Assembly (NCBI GenBank): GCA_000697665.1
Contig: KL197714.1
Coordinates: forward strand, 1,307,545 to 1,371,544
Reading direction: 5' to 3'
Length of the DNA: 64,000 nucleotides
Source of the DNA: Jaapia argillacea MUCL 33604
Taxonomy: Eukaryota > Basidiomycota > Agaricomycetes > Jaapiales > Jaapiaceae
Part shown: in pieces, positions 43,835 to 55,500 of the stretch
Position numbering within the stretch: the stretch's first letter is position 1
How the letters are laid out: each line of letters begins with the position of its first letter
The notes under the pieces: model-generated
What the model was told of the DNA's origin: nothing
What the model saw: the letters and a program-made list of their open reading frames with translations, nothing else
The model's database searches: none
Position numbers and translations under genes: made by a program

Positions 43835-45424
43835 GTTGAGGATGAGATTGAAGTGTTGAACGACGAGTGAGTTGTTCGACTGAGGTCTCTCTGCAATATT
43901 TTGACCTCTTTTATAGTGGAGAGACCCCACCGCATTCCGAATACGAAACAATGCAATGTACGTTTCCAAATTCCGACCAGTTTTTTTGAGGTACCCAGGA
44001 AGTGACTTGCGTGGATGCACACAACGTGAAGAGTTCCGTCCCTTCCGCCTATGCGGCGATTCGTTGAGCTGTTGTTGATTCCTGCGTAGAAGAGAGTAAG
44101 CCCCCAATAGTCGTAAGTTTCCTTTGTCCGGTTGAGCCGCTGACCGCTGAGTGCCATCTTTCCCTAGATGCCACAGGTTTCGGCCACCGGTTCCAATCGA
44201 GTACCTCGTGCATCTTTGTGTCATGGGTCTGCTCACTGTTGCTCGACCCTCAACCCAGCCATACTGTTGGACTGCGCGATCACGGTCTTCCTCCTTCTCT
44301 ACGTTCCCCGGGATTTCTTTTGCGGTTATCCTTTAGCTTGTTCACCCTCTCCGCAAGCTTCTTTGCAAATGCTCGTAATATCTCACCAATCGGCGTCCTC
44401 GTAATGTGGGCTCGTTGTCGGATTTTCTTTGAATGAACGGGTCTGTTTCGCGGTCGGTCGGACACGCCTGACACATGGCTATCACCTGTCGTGTTCTCGC
44501 TTCTCGTCATAGGGCTGTTGTGGACGTCGCTGCCGTGATCCAAGTTCGGTTACCGCTTATTTGTTCATTCTGAGTCGCCCACCTGGGTCACCCCGAGAGC
44601 GACTTACGAGTGAACGTGTGCCATCTCACCCCCACTCCGACATGTCCGAAGCTGACAAATCCTTCTTCCCAACCAGACTGGCTTCCTTCAGGTACGGTGT
44701 GGGGTTCCCGTTATCAACTCAATAGGTCGTGATTCGGGCGCTTCTCTTACCCATTGCTGCCACTAGTCACTCTCACTCGACTGCCAACGTCGGTCTCAGA
44801 TGGAAATCTGAAACTTTCATGTGACCAATCTAGAGGTCAACACAGCTTCACGAGGCATGTCCCCCCGCAAGTATCACTCGCGGAAACTCAATTGCGTCCC
44901 ACCGTCACTATTGGGGGATGAAGTCAATCGCCACCGAGATCTTCCGTTTGCTCTACAGACTACTGAGTATGGCCCAGCACAAAGCTGGTGAGTGAGGCAA
45001 GGCAACTTAATTGACGCAGGGGGGTTCCCCACCAACTGATACCGGCTCGACATTCCAGCAGACATTGGTACCGTCCTGGGTACATTACCCATCCTTGAAC
45101 TCTTTTGGTTCTCAGTGGCTTCCCTTAGGTATGACGTTACGTGACGTCTCGGACGTCATTCCTCCTCCCACTTTTTAATTAAAATCAATGATACCTAGAT
45201 TTGAATCGCCGCAATCTCAAGGCATACCTGCTCTTAGGGTGGTCGGTACAAAGCATCCTATTGACCCCTATGGTTCGGCGAAATCGCTTCACACCCAAAT
45301 GAGAAGTTAGGCAGCTGATCACATTTTCTATTCCGACCACAACCGGCGAGACAAGACATTTCAGACACTTCGCACCCACCCTATTCGCGACCCATTCCAT
45401 GCCCAAGTTCCTAATTACCAAATC
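43835..45424. other. Hydrophobin array spacer 2
   Basis: It holds the copy 2 promoter, including the conserved element at 44001-44040, and a block related to spacer 1 around 44650-44700. No other gene is recognised. Confidence 0.5.
44001..44040 (-). promoter_or_regulatory. Conserved upstream element of hydrophobin array copy 2
   Basis: GTGACTTGCGTGGATG followed by CACAACGTGAAGAGTTCCG, the same element and position as before copy 1. Confidence 0.5.
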
Positions 45425-45889
45425 TTACAAGGTGATTGGGATGCATCCGAGAGAGATGAGGCCGCTCTATTTCAATGGTATCCTTTTAAGTCAGCTGTTG
45501 GAACTCGGCGGTTCTTGGACTTACGAAATTGTTGTTCTCGCAGCAAACGGGGCTGGCGGTGCATGAACCTCCATTCAGGAGGCCGAGGGCGCTGATAGGG
45601 GAGCATCCCAGACCAACGAGCCCTTCAATGGTGGGCAGGACGATACCAAGCAAGCCAGCAAGGGATTGCACGCTTTCGGACGTGGACTAAGATATCAATC
45701 CTCGCGTCAATCATCAATGTTCGGTCAGACCGCTCTGAAACAACATACATTCTGAACCGAGTTGCAGCAATTCACAGTGCCGACGTTGCACTGGCTGGTC
45801 TGGCGGGCCTCGAGCTCGGCAGCGGGCATGGCGGCAGCAAGGATCGCAGTGCCAATGATGGCCACGAGAGCAGATGTACGAGCGAACAT
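45425..45889 (-). CDS. Class I hydrophobin, array copy 3
   Basis: The ATG at 45889 gives [20 protein letters not shown], then [19 protein letters not shown]. Exon 2 is [37 protein letters not shown] and [13 protein letters not shown], and exon 3 is [13 protein letters not shown]-stop at 45425-45427. All eight cysteines are intact. Its loop SPISALGLLNGGS is intermediate between copies 1-2 and copies 4-5. The promoter region differs more from the others (TTTTATAAG at 45963-45970), and I could not find the GTGGATG...CAACGTG element here, so it may be regulated differently. Confidence 0.91.
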
Positions 45890-47486
45890 GATTCGGATGT
45901 TGATGGACTTTGAATGACGGTGAGTTGTTTGGCGGATGACTTTCAACAGGAATGTGAACCATTTTATAAGCGCAGAGCTGTATCCACTGGTCCCATGCAA
46001 GGACCTCCGACTGCGAAGTCCGTGGTATACGTGGCTCTCAGGAGCGACATTTATCGATACCAAAAGTGGCATGAATCGTCCGACCTTACCTCCTCCCCAA
46101 GTATATTCCACGATCAGTTACGGTTGTGTAGACGACTTTCGGGTGTGACGGCGTCGTATTTTCTCTACGGAATCCTTATCACCGTACGATCTCGTACGCA
46201 GAAGCCACAGGTGTCTATCCCTGCGTCCGCCACATCGGTCGAGTGAGTCGAGTGACCGCAGTACTTCCATTGTATCGTTCTAAGATTTTCGCTTCGCAGA
46301 CGCGTGTTCTCTCCTTCTGCCCATACCATCCTTCAGGAACAAAATCTCGTGAGATGAATTCTTGTCTTCTCGCAGCCTACGAACCAAATCCTTGCAAAGG
46401 TGGATTTTTCTACTCTACTCTTCTCAAAGACAATGGGAAATCCTCCATGACACCTGACTTGAATCTCACCTTCGCTGCCTTGCAGGACTATTCATTTCCC
46501 ACTAGCCGAACTTGCTCACCCGGGACCAACGTTTGACATATCATATGCCCAGGGCGAGTTTGCACCATAATTGGACGGTGGTGAGGAGCGATCATCGAAT
46601 CACAGACTGTCGCTTTCGTTACTCACTCAGAGTGGCGTTTCTGAATGCATCGACTAGAATGGAGGAATCTCTGTGGAAAGTAACATGCTAATCACGGGTC
46701 GTACCCTTCACTTGGTTTCCCTCGAAATGTTCTCCACATTGACATACACTCTTCTCTGGTATAGTCTGCTTGGGCTCTCCAGGCACCAGTGAAATTCTCG
46801 TCGTGGAATTCAATAAATTCACTTCGGGGCTTCTCGTTATCCACTGTTGGCTTCACCCCGAGGAATGCCGTCATCTTTCACCAACGTTACTCGTTACCTC
46901 ATACGACAAGTGACGAGAAACTGTCCATGTCGTCGCACGTAGTTGTGATACAACCGATGTCTTCCCAATCCAGTTACGTGGTTTTCATTTCCTTTCAGTT
47001 GCTTTCAGCCCCGCTGCCCAGGAATGCAGGTCCCGACCCCAGGTATGAGGCCAATAGGAAATAAAACTATCAGTAATCTACCACCCTACCTTTCACCTTG
47101 GTTCTCATCGGAAGCATCTTTCATATGGACCTGAACCATTCAGCTTTGTCATGCGCCTGTGAACTCGGTGGAAAGCGCTATGTGGGCCGACCATACCTGT
47201 GCAGTCCGAGTCAGGGACACAACCGCGTCATTTTTTGACGAGTTTCGACCGGTTCATTTATTCTCGACGCTTTTCAGGTGCGAAAACATAGATTTGATGA
47301 ATACTTGAGTTAAAATGTTTGGCCGCACAGGTCTCGGGACGCTGACCCAACCGCGACGCATTTTTTTTCACAATAACTAACATTATCCTCCACACCCATC
47401 ACTTCAGATACAAAGAATTTACCTGTTGTCTTCCCGACCTTCCCACCTGACCGCCCCGACCCCCAACAGCCCAAAATGATTGAACT
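45890..47486. other. Hydrophobin array spacer 3
   Basis: About 1.6 kb with no convincing gene. TATA-like TTTTATAAG lies at 45963-45970 for copy 3. A T run near 47361 and small open frames are seen, none with a domain. Confidence 0.45.
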
Positions 47487-47961
47487 CTACAAAGTAATCG
47501 GGATACATCCGAGGGAAATGAGACCACTCTATAGCGCCATTTGTCGTGTCAGTATCATATCCATTTGTATTCGCACCGACGATACTCACGAATGTGTTGC
47601 CCGAGCAGCAAACGGGGCTCGCGTTGCAAGCTCCTCCATTAAGGAGTGACAGGGCACTGATGGAGGAGCAGGTGAGACCGACAAGGCCAGTAATGCCACC
47701 GAGGTCAATTCCAAGGAGCCCAGCGAGCTGTGTCACGCCTGTGGAGTCAACCTGAAGGTCGTCGTTCAATCAATCTTACGCCATGCGAAACGAAATGGAA
47801 TCAACCCGACTCACCGACTGGACGGAGTTGCAACAGTTGATAGTGCCGACATTGCACTGAGAGGTCTGACGAGCCACGAGCTCTGCGTCAGGGGTGGGCA
47901 TGGCGGCAGCAAGGATAGCAGTGCCGACGATGGCAACGAGGGTGGATACGCGAGAGAACAT
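47487..47961 (-). CDS. Class I hydrophobin, array copy 4
   Basis: The ATG at 47961 gives [20 protein letters not shown], then TPDAELVARQTSQC and [13 protein letters not shown]. Exon 2 is STGVTQLAGLLGIDLGGITG, LTCSSISALSLLNGGA and CNASPVCCSGNTF, and exon 3 is [13 protein letters not shown]-stop at 47487-47489. The asparagine in CNAS creates a possible N-glycosylation sequon (NAS), not present in the other copies. All eight cysteines are intact. It groups with copy 5 by its DSTGVT and GNTF/GNSF signatures. Confidence 0.91.
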
Positions 47962-49675
47962 GGTGGTGATGTGTTTGAGAGCGTTGAACGACAAGGCGAG
48001 TTGTTCGACTGAAGTTTCCCTCCTCTCAACTGTCCTGTTTTATAGGCGTTGGCCCCCATCTTTCCGTCCAATCTCCTGGGCTGGGAGTTTAACGTGGAGT
48101 ATTCAATTCGGAACCAGGTGGGTGGAACTCAGGCCATGACTTTCGTGTATGAAGCCAACGTGAATTGTTCCGTGTCGTTTTGACAGATCACAACATGTCT
48201 TTCTGAAGCATAGGAACGACGAGTCAGTGATTCCTGCGTAACAGAGAATAATATCGCCCAGGGGTAAGTCTACCTTGCTGCTTAGAAGCACACACCTCTC
48301 ATAGCCAGAGAACTACCGAGATTAGCGACTAACTTCTCTCGACTGGTGATATCGTTTCATAAGTTTGTCACATGGCTTCCCAGACCACATTTTGAGCGAC
48401 TATATTCTGTCGGGCCTTCCCCAACGACTGACGATGCGCATCGAATGAATGTCTTGCCAAGACCCTCTACCTGATGGTTGATTTGTCGATGGCGTTTGGA
48501 GAAATGTACCAGGCCATACTTGTGCATGTCTTCCGACATATGTACGTGGCCACGGCCGGTTCACCATACACTACTTCAGGAATTGTGTTCTACTCTGGAA
48601 ACTCAACCCTTCCGGCTTTGATCATGGGTCTTCTCGTGCAAAGTGGACCCTACGGACGGGAATGTTTTCATTTGGGCTACCTGATTACCTCCGTCGCGCC
48701 TCTCAGAGCCCCTAACCCCTCCCTCGAGCCTTCCTGGGGGCACAACGCCTGAACGATTACGGGAACCTTCCCATACAAGCGGATCCCTGAAGAAACCTTA
48801 TCCCGGTTCCACGCACGGACGCTTCGCTTCTTCCTACGCCTCGCGGCTGCCTGTGTGACGGGCCACCCAAGCACCGACAAGTAACAAAGCTTCTCGTCAT
48901 CGAGACTAGTACATCTGCTTCGGGACCTCCCGTTGTTGACTGCCGATAAAGCCATCGTCCGACATCCCCAGAGTCGACTGCCGTCATCTTTGGTCCACAC
49001 CGATATTCATCGCCTCACCCGATTTACAGGTGACCAGAACTCGGATGTAAGGTTGTGATGGAACGATCTCCCGCAGTTTCCCCACGTCGGCCTGGCGTTT
49101 CACTTCTTTCCTTGTTTTCCATTTCCTTGTAGCGGCTTAAGTATCTCGCCCCAGTTGGAATGCGGATCCTGACGCGAGCTCGACTGGTGGGAAGAGCCTT
49201 TGTGTTGGCAATTCTCAGTAATCTCCGACGTCACCTGCTCCGGAGGCCTCAAGACCTCACCACTTTGCTATTCTCCTGCGCGTGGCCGTTGCGACCACCC
49301 TCGGGTCCTCTTGGATCCACGTTGGCAACATGTAGACGTGAATTGGTGGAAAGCGATCTGAGACTGACCCCTCTTTGCAGTCCGAATTTGCGAAAGTCGC
49401 GCGAAGCTTGGCTGTTTCTGCTCTCAACGTATATGTCGGTTTATTTCCTCATACAGCAGTTTAATGTGCGACATCGTTGATGTGGTAAACCCTTCAGTTG
49501 ACAGGCTTGGCCGTCGAGGTCCTCCAGGTCCTGAGACACCGGTTTACTTGGGTCCAACCAAATTCTTTTCGCAATAACTAATTTTTCTAACTCCACATCA
49601 ATCAATTCAGGCACCCAGCATTTGCCTACTAGCTTCCCCCCTTCCACCTGACTCCCAACGGCCACAATAGCTGAT
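47962..49675. other. Hydrophobin array spacer 4
   Basis: It holds the copy 4 promoter (TTTTATAG at 48038-48045, conserved element at 48137-48172). The remainder has no recognised gene. Confidence 0.5.
48137..48172 (-). promoter_or_regulatory. Conserved upstream element of hydrophobin array copy 4
   Basis: TGACTTTCGTGTATGAAGCC followed by AACGTGAATTGTTCCG, a diverged version of the element before copies 1 and 2 at a similar distance from the ATG. Confidence 0.45.
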
Positions 49676-50153
49676 CTACAAAGTAATCGGGGTACATCCC
49701 AGGGAAATGAGGCCGCCCTATAGCGTCATTTGTTGTGTCAGTACCACATCTACTAGTATCCGAGCAGAAAATACTCACGAATGAGTTGCCAGTGCAGCAA
49801 ACAGGGCTCGCAGTGCAAGCTCCTCCGTTAAGGAGTGATACGGCGCTGATGGAGGAGCAAGTGAGACCGACAAGGCCAGTAATGCCACTGAGGTCAATTC
49901 CTAGGAGCCCAGCGAGCTCTGTCACGCCCGTGGAGTCATACTGAAATATTGGACGTTTCAGTCAATTTGACACTATCCGAAACGAAATGGAATAAACCGA
50001 ACTCACGGACTGGACGGAGTTGCAGCAGTTCACAGTGCCGACATTGCACTGAGAGGTCTGACGAGCCGTGAGCTCAGCGTCAGGGGTGGGCATGGCGGCA
50101 GCAAGGATAGCAGTGCCGACGACGGCAATGAGGGTGGAAGCACGAGAGAACAT
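49676..50153 (-). CDS. Class I hydrophobin, array copy 5
   Basis: The ATG at 50153 gives [20 protein letters not shown], then TPDAELTARQTSQC and [13 protein letters not shown]. Exon 2 is [36 protein letters not shown] and [13 protein letters not shown], and exon 3 is [13 protein letters not shown]-stop at 49676-49678. All eight cysteines are in class I spacing. Closest to copy 4. TATA-like TTTTATAG lies at 50229-50236. Confidence 0.91.
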
Positions 50154-51875
50154 GATGGTGATGTGTTTGAGAGCGTTGAACGACAAGTGAGTTGTTCGAC
50201 TGAGGTCTTCATACTCTTAACCAGCCTCTTTTATAGGTGCTGGCCACAACGTTACAATTCCGTCCCATCCGAAGGGCTGGAATTTTCGCATAGCATATTC
50301 AATTCGGAATAAGGTGGGTGGCACCCCGGCGATGACTTTCGTGGATGAAGCTAACATGAAAGTTCGACGTCCTTGTGTCAAGTCACCACATCCCTTTCGG
50401 CAGCATGAGAATGAAACCAGTGGTTCCTGCGTAACGGGGAAACATGTGGTCCAAGGTGAGTCTACCTTGCTGCTCCGGATGAGGGACTTCATTGCCAGAT
50501 AGGTTCCAACCCACCGTGCATTCGCCTTGTCATCCGAGCCCCATACTTTCCTGGCACTTCGCATACCGTTCTTGGTTCTCATTCCCACCACCCGGCATTT
50601 TGAACGTCCTGTCGGAATTTCCTTCATGTGACCCCAGCGTGAATGTTTGTTTGTCCCCGATGTCGATGAGGTCATACTGATGCGCGTCTTCGGACAGTTC
50701 ATCTTGATATCCGTAGTGCCTTCTTTCCTTATTTTCCTTTTCATTCAATTCGAAGAGGGTCATTCCACCTCATTCACGGCAGTGGCAACTTCGTTCAGGC
50801 ACGCATCGGAGGGTTCTCGTCATTTGCTCACCAAGTACGCTGTTTCGTGTACGTTTGAAGACTCTCAACCCTTACGGCTTTGCGCGCGGGGTCCATTCGT
50901 GTAAGGAGGGTCTTGCAGAAGGTTATATCGCGATTTCTCGCCCCAACTATGGGATCAGGTTGGTCTCGTCTTGCGCTGCCCCTAACCCTCAGGTTGGTCT
51001 TCCACGAGCCTCTGAAGGGTACCATGCCGGCACCATTGCAGCACCCACAACGAACATTCTCATGGAACGAGAACCGTGGAGAAAGCACCTTGTCCCCACA
51101 GAAGACCAAATTCAATCTTTCAGCGTTGTATCCCCAACAAGTTTCGTCCGTCACACACCTTTGTTACCAGTCTGTGTCCACGAAAGCTTCTTCCAGGGAC
51201 GCTTCTACGGAAAATCCCAGCCTCTCTCATGTATGCGAGGTGGTTCTTTCAATTTACTCGCTTAAGGGGAATTCGTGATGGTCTAATGAACTTTCGTACT
51301 TGAAGGCCACATTTTTGAGCCGAGAGAACGGGTGGTCGGTTTCGTTCCACGCGTTTTTGTCTTGCTGGTGAGCTTCCCATTTGCCGTCTCCGATAAACCC
51401 GACAGCAAATGCCACTGCGCATCACCTTCACCGTCACTGCCAGCATTCCCTTCCACCTTTGCTCGTCCCGGTTATCTCATCGACAAGAGTCAAGTTCCTG
51501 GCCAGTTCTCGATAAACCTGTTGTTTCAGGGTGTTTCGCGAAACCTAGAGAGAATCACCTTTTCTCCTTCGGATATTCTCTGCACCGTTCACGTCAAGTA
51601 CTTAAACTAAGTATGGCTATTCTTGGAATTCGACACGAGGCCGATCATGATGTTGTGAGCGACCGCGGCTTCTTGTTTCTACATTTTGTTTCGCCGGAAA
51701 TTACTGATACACTTTGCTGAGCCTCTTCCTGGTGGTCTCTAATCCATTAACGGCAAGGTCGTCCACGAAGGTCATCCAATGGCTATGAAGTCGTCTTGTT
51801 CTTCCCAAAACCCTTCAGAAGCCTATATATATTGAGGCCACAATCCGTCCCGACCAGTTCACTAACCCCGCCAGG
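50154..51875. other. Hydrophobin array spacer 5
   Basis: It holds the copy 5 promoter with the conserved element at 50331-50366. The open frames (for example 50217-50744 and 50855-51265) run through spacer sequence related to the other units and show no domain. No gene is called. Confidence 0.45.
50331..50366 (-). promoter_or_regulatory. Conserved upstream element of hydrophobin array copy 5
   Basis: GATGACTTTCGTGGATGAAG followed by CTAACATGAAAGTTCG, matching the element before copies 1, 2 and 4. Confidence 0.45.
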
Positions 51876-52085
51876 CATGTCCTCTCCCGCAAAGCTGATT
51901 CGCACCGACATGCTCTCTCGTCCACCTGCTCCTTCGTTGGTCAGCGACTTGTCCAACTTCACCTTCCTTGCGGCCGCCATCCCCACCTCTGATATCAAGA
52001 TCAATTGTTACAATACCCGTGCATTCCGTCAGTACATGTCCTCGATGAGATTGTTTTCACCACGAACTCATGATTGTTACGCATA
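51876..52085 (+). pseudogene. Hydrophobin relic
   Basis: An ATG (51876) lies after a TATATATA tract (51825-51834). The stretch CCTTGCGGCCGCCATCCC is identical to the signal-peptide end of the hydrophobin at 35246-35740 and gives FLAAAIPTSDIK. The preceding residues are not a signal peptide, and the cysteine-rich exons do not follow. Probably the decayed remains of a plus-strand hydrophobin; short similarity makes this tentative. Confidence 0.35.
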
Positions 52086-52541
52086 AGTCCATAGGATCGC
52101 GCAGCCGTGGAGCTTGCCTCAACAGAGGTTTGACCTCGAGGGTATCAATAGTATCATACTCTTCTATCAATAATATTCGCATTGGGGACTTGCGCGGCTA
52201 GCGCCGTCTGCTCCGAGATCGTCAGTCTGGGGGAATTTGTTGTAACAATGACCGCGTCGCTGAACATACTTTCCAGGGAAGCATCGCTTTGATGCACTCC
52301 TACTGTATTGCACTTCGATGATAGCCCAATGCAACTCGATCGTTATTTATCTTGACAATGTTGTGAATTTAAACCCTAACCCCAAACCCACAAACGACGT
52401 TGCCTCCACTCTCGAACTTATATGATCAGGGTAAATTACAGGTATGAGATCGTACACTTCCTCTCCCAATTATGCTACTACTTTGTCTTCTTTTCCTCCT
52501 CTTTGGTCCTGTGAAAAACAAGGATGAATGAACATCAGTGT
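52086..52541. other. Intergenic, downstream of the H+-ATPase
   Basis: About 455 bases between the hydrophobin relic and the H+-ATPase stop codon. It contains the short AACCCTAACCCCAAACCC string at 52372-52389, too short to be an interstitial telomere with confidence. It presumably holds the ATPase 3' untranslated region. Confidence 0.45.
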
Positions 52542-55500
52542 TCATTCAACAAGTGATGGGGGTGGAGTGTACTCTGGCTTGAATCGGAAGACATCGTCAC
52601 TTCCCCCATCGCCTCTTGAATGGACAAGCGTGAGTCTCCTCAAGTTCGTGAGGAAGTCTTCGTGCACTTGGTTCTTCGTTCCGCGCTACAGGTGAGGTGA
52701 TTATGTTAGGTGACAATATATTGTGTAGGACGTCGTCAACCTTACCTTCGACTTGCCAAGCCTATCGAGCCACTGCGAAAAAATTGGTTAGAGCAGAGAG
52801 GCTTCGCAGGATGGTTGTCTCTTACACTAATGTTGTTCAGGATAAAGTACCTGTGCGAAGAGAGAAATGAATACTGGCCAAGAAGGATTCGCAAATCTGA
52901 AGTAACTTACACAAGTGCGAGGATAACAGTCACTCCAAACGAGTACAACCAAATTCTCACAATAGTGACGATGTCGGTGTGCCTGGCCGAATGATCAGCA
53001 TAAACGGAAGTGGGTGTAGCTTCGACGTGACTTACCCGTTATGAGGCTGAGCGCCAGATATCCAACCGAAGATGGCCATGATACTCGCGATAATGTCGAT
53101 CCCAAGGATAGCAGCAACTAGTTGCCAAGATGGCCAGGTACCTGCACCTCGAGTCACGAATATCAGCCAATTCTAAATAGTGGGGTCAAAGACGAGCCGA
53201 GCTACAATGATTGAAGTACAACCCATACCTCTGTCAAGGCGACCTCGAGGAAAAGAATCTCTTGGACACCACCCCAATTCTGGATGATCCCACCACTCGG
53301 AAGGAACAATGTGCCTCTCAAAATCCAGGTCGCTAGGGAGGATCACTTCAGCTCGAGCGCGCCAAAAGACGAAACGACAGAACAAACCAGCAGCAAGCAG
53401 AGCCCCAAGAATCGTTGAGATGATCCAAATCTTCGGCAACTGCCATTCTACAGGTTCGCGCGCGTGTGGTGCATTATCGTAAGCGATAGCAATGGTTCCA
53501 AGATCCGCGAAAAGGGCGATAAAAACGATGAGATCCGCTCGAATGGTTTCATTCAGGACAATCATAGAGATGGTCTGTTAGGTTCGAAAGAATGTTATAG
53601 GACGAAAACATGTAGGAGGTATCAGGACACGCACGAGGTATATTTCGAGGTGGAGACAGAGGGCAATTCGGTATACGATATAAGCTGATATGGGGACTTG
53701 TTAGGTTCCCAAAAAGCGAAAACATTATGATAGAAACCAACCTTTCATACGATGGAAAATCTGTCGTGCAACCTTGATAGACGTGATGATAGTGGAAAGG
53801 CCTTCGTCGAGGAATACGACGTCCTTTACAACTAACGTTATAACGAGATCAGAGATGCAATAGCGGAGATACGCACAGCAGCACTGCGAGCAGCGTCAGA
53901 TGCACCCTCCACAGCAATACCGCAATCAGCCTATCGCACAAAGTTGAAGCTTAGATCTGAACGTAAGAATCGGAGCATAACGATGACCACAAACCTTCTT
54001 CAGGGAAGGAGCGTCATTGACACCTGAGATGGCAAACTACATCAACAAGTCGCCTCGTCAGATCAAAGTCTGGAAGAATTCACCATCTCCCGTCATAGCA
54101 GTCAAATGTCCACGGTTCTGAAGCATTTCCACAACTTGGTATTTCTAAGATGACGCCCAAGATTCAGCACCCTCAACAGCTCGGAGATGATAATATGAAG
54201 TACTCACATGTTCAGGAGCGACCTCAGCGAACCCATCAGCACTCTCCACAAAATCGTGGATCTATAAACCAAACATCAGCCTCGACCAACGAAGCAGTGG
54301 CGAAGAAACGTACATCAGAACCAGACATACCACCCGTCATCAACCTCGCAGAATCATAAACGTTCGTGCCCAATGCAAGCTGTTTACAAGTCTCGATAGC
54401 GATAGCGACTGCGTCACCTGTGAGCATCTTAACTCGAACTCCAAGATCTGCAGCTTCCCCGATAGTCTACCACCAACCACCACTTCAGGTTCCAGAAATT
54501 ACTTCGAAACGTGAGAAAGCGAACTCACCTGAGCAGTATCCGAACGAGGGGGGTCGAACCTACCCATAATTGATATGATATCAGACCTGGAAAACCAAGT
54601 TGGCGAACGGAACTGCTTACATGGGCAACAAACCAAGCACCTTCCATTCACCCCCGCCTTCCTTACACGCAACGCCAAGGGTCCTAAACCCACGTTTCGC
54701 CAATTCCTGGGTTCGCTGTCTATACTTCTCTTGCATCTCCTTTGGCGGGTTCGCCAATTTCAAGATTCTAAAAAACCGGCGATCAACACCGATGTCACGC
54801 GGAGGCGAGAACGACACAGGGTACTGACGCGTTAGGAGCACCCTTTGCACACGTGTAATTCTTCCCATCTTTCTCTACCTCAGCTGTGATACGTTTAGAC
54901 ACAGGGTCGAAAGGCGTGAACTTGTGCGTCGTCCAGCCACCCTAATCAAAAGAAGAAAAGTTTGATACAACGCTAAACAGGCAGCGAATCCACACATACC
55001 TTGAGCATCTCCCTCGCCTTCGGATAATCCTATTTCACAACGCAAGAACGTCAGAAGAGCAACAACGGAGAGGACGGGAGGGAAGGTACCTTGAGAGTTA
55101 CAACCGTAACTTTATCAATCGGATCGAGAGCTTTGATATTATGCGAGGACGCAAGCACCGCCACAGTCAACCTTCCCAACCCAAATCTCCAATCAGCTTT
55201 TGAAAACAACAATAAAGAACAAACGACTCACATCCAATTCAAATCAACACCCTCCACAGCCCAAGCTACAAACCCCCTCAATCAACACCCAACAAAAACA
55301 AGGAGCGGTAAGGGGTAGAACTCACGTTCATGCACGCTCAACTGATTAGCAGTCAAAGTCCCCGTCTTATCCGTACACAAAATATCAACGCCCGCCAAAC
55401 TCTCGATCGCAGTCAACTTTTGCACGATTGCTTTTTTGCGGGCGAGGAAAGCAGCGCCTACTGCCATTGTGGTTGTCGTTACGCAGGGAAGACCGACTGG

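Noticed and set aside
41699-50366. CRISPR-like array in the hydrophobin region
   Set aside because: The periodicity is about 2.1 kb and consists of whole genes with spacers, not short direct repeats.
52372-52389. Interstitial telomere repeat (AACCCTAACCCCAAACCC)
   Set aside because: It is fewer than three imperfect units and nearby genes continue on both sides, so chance is likely.
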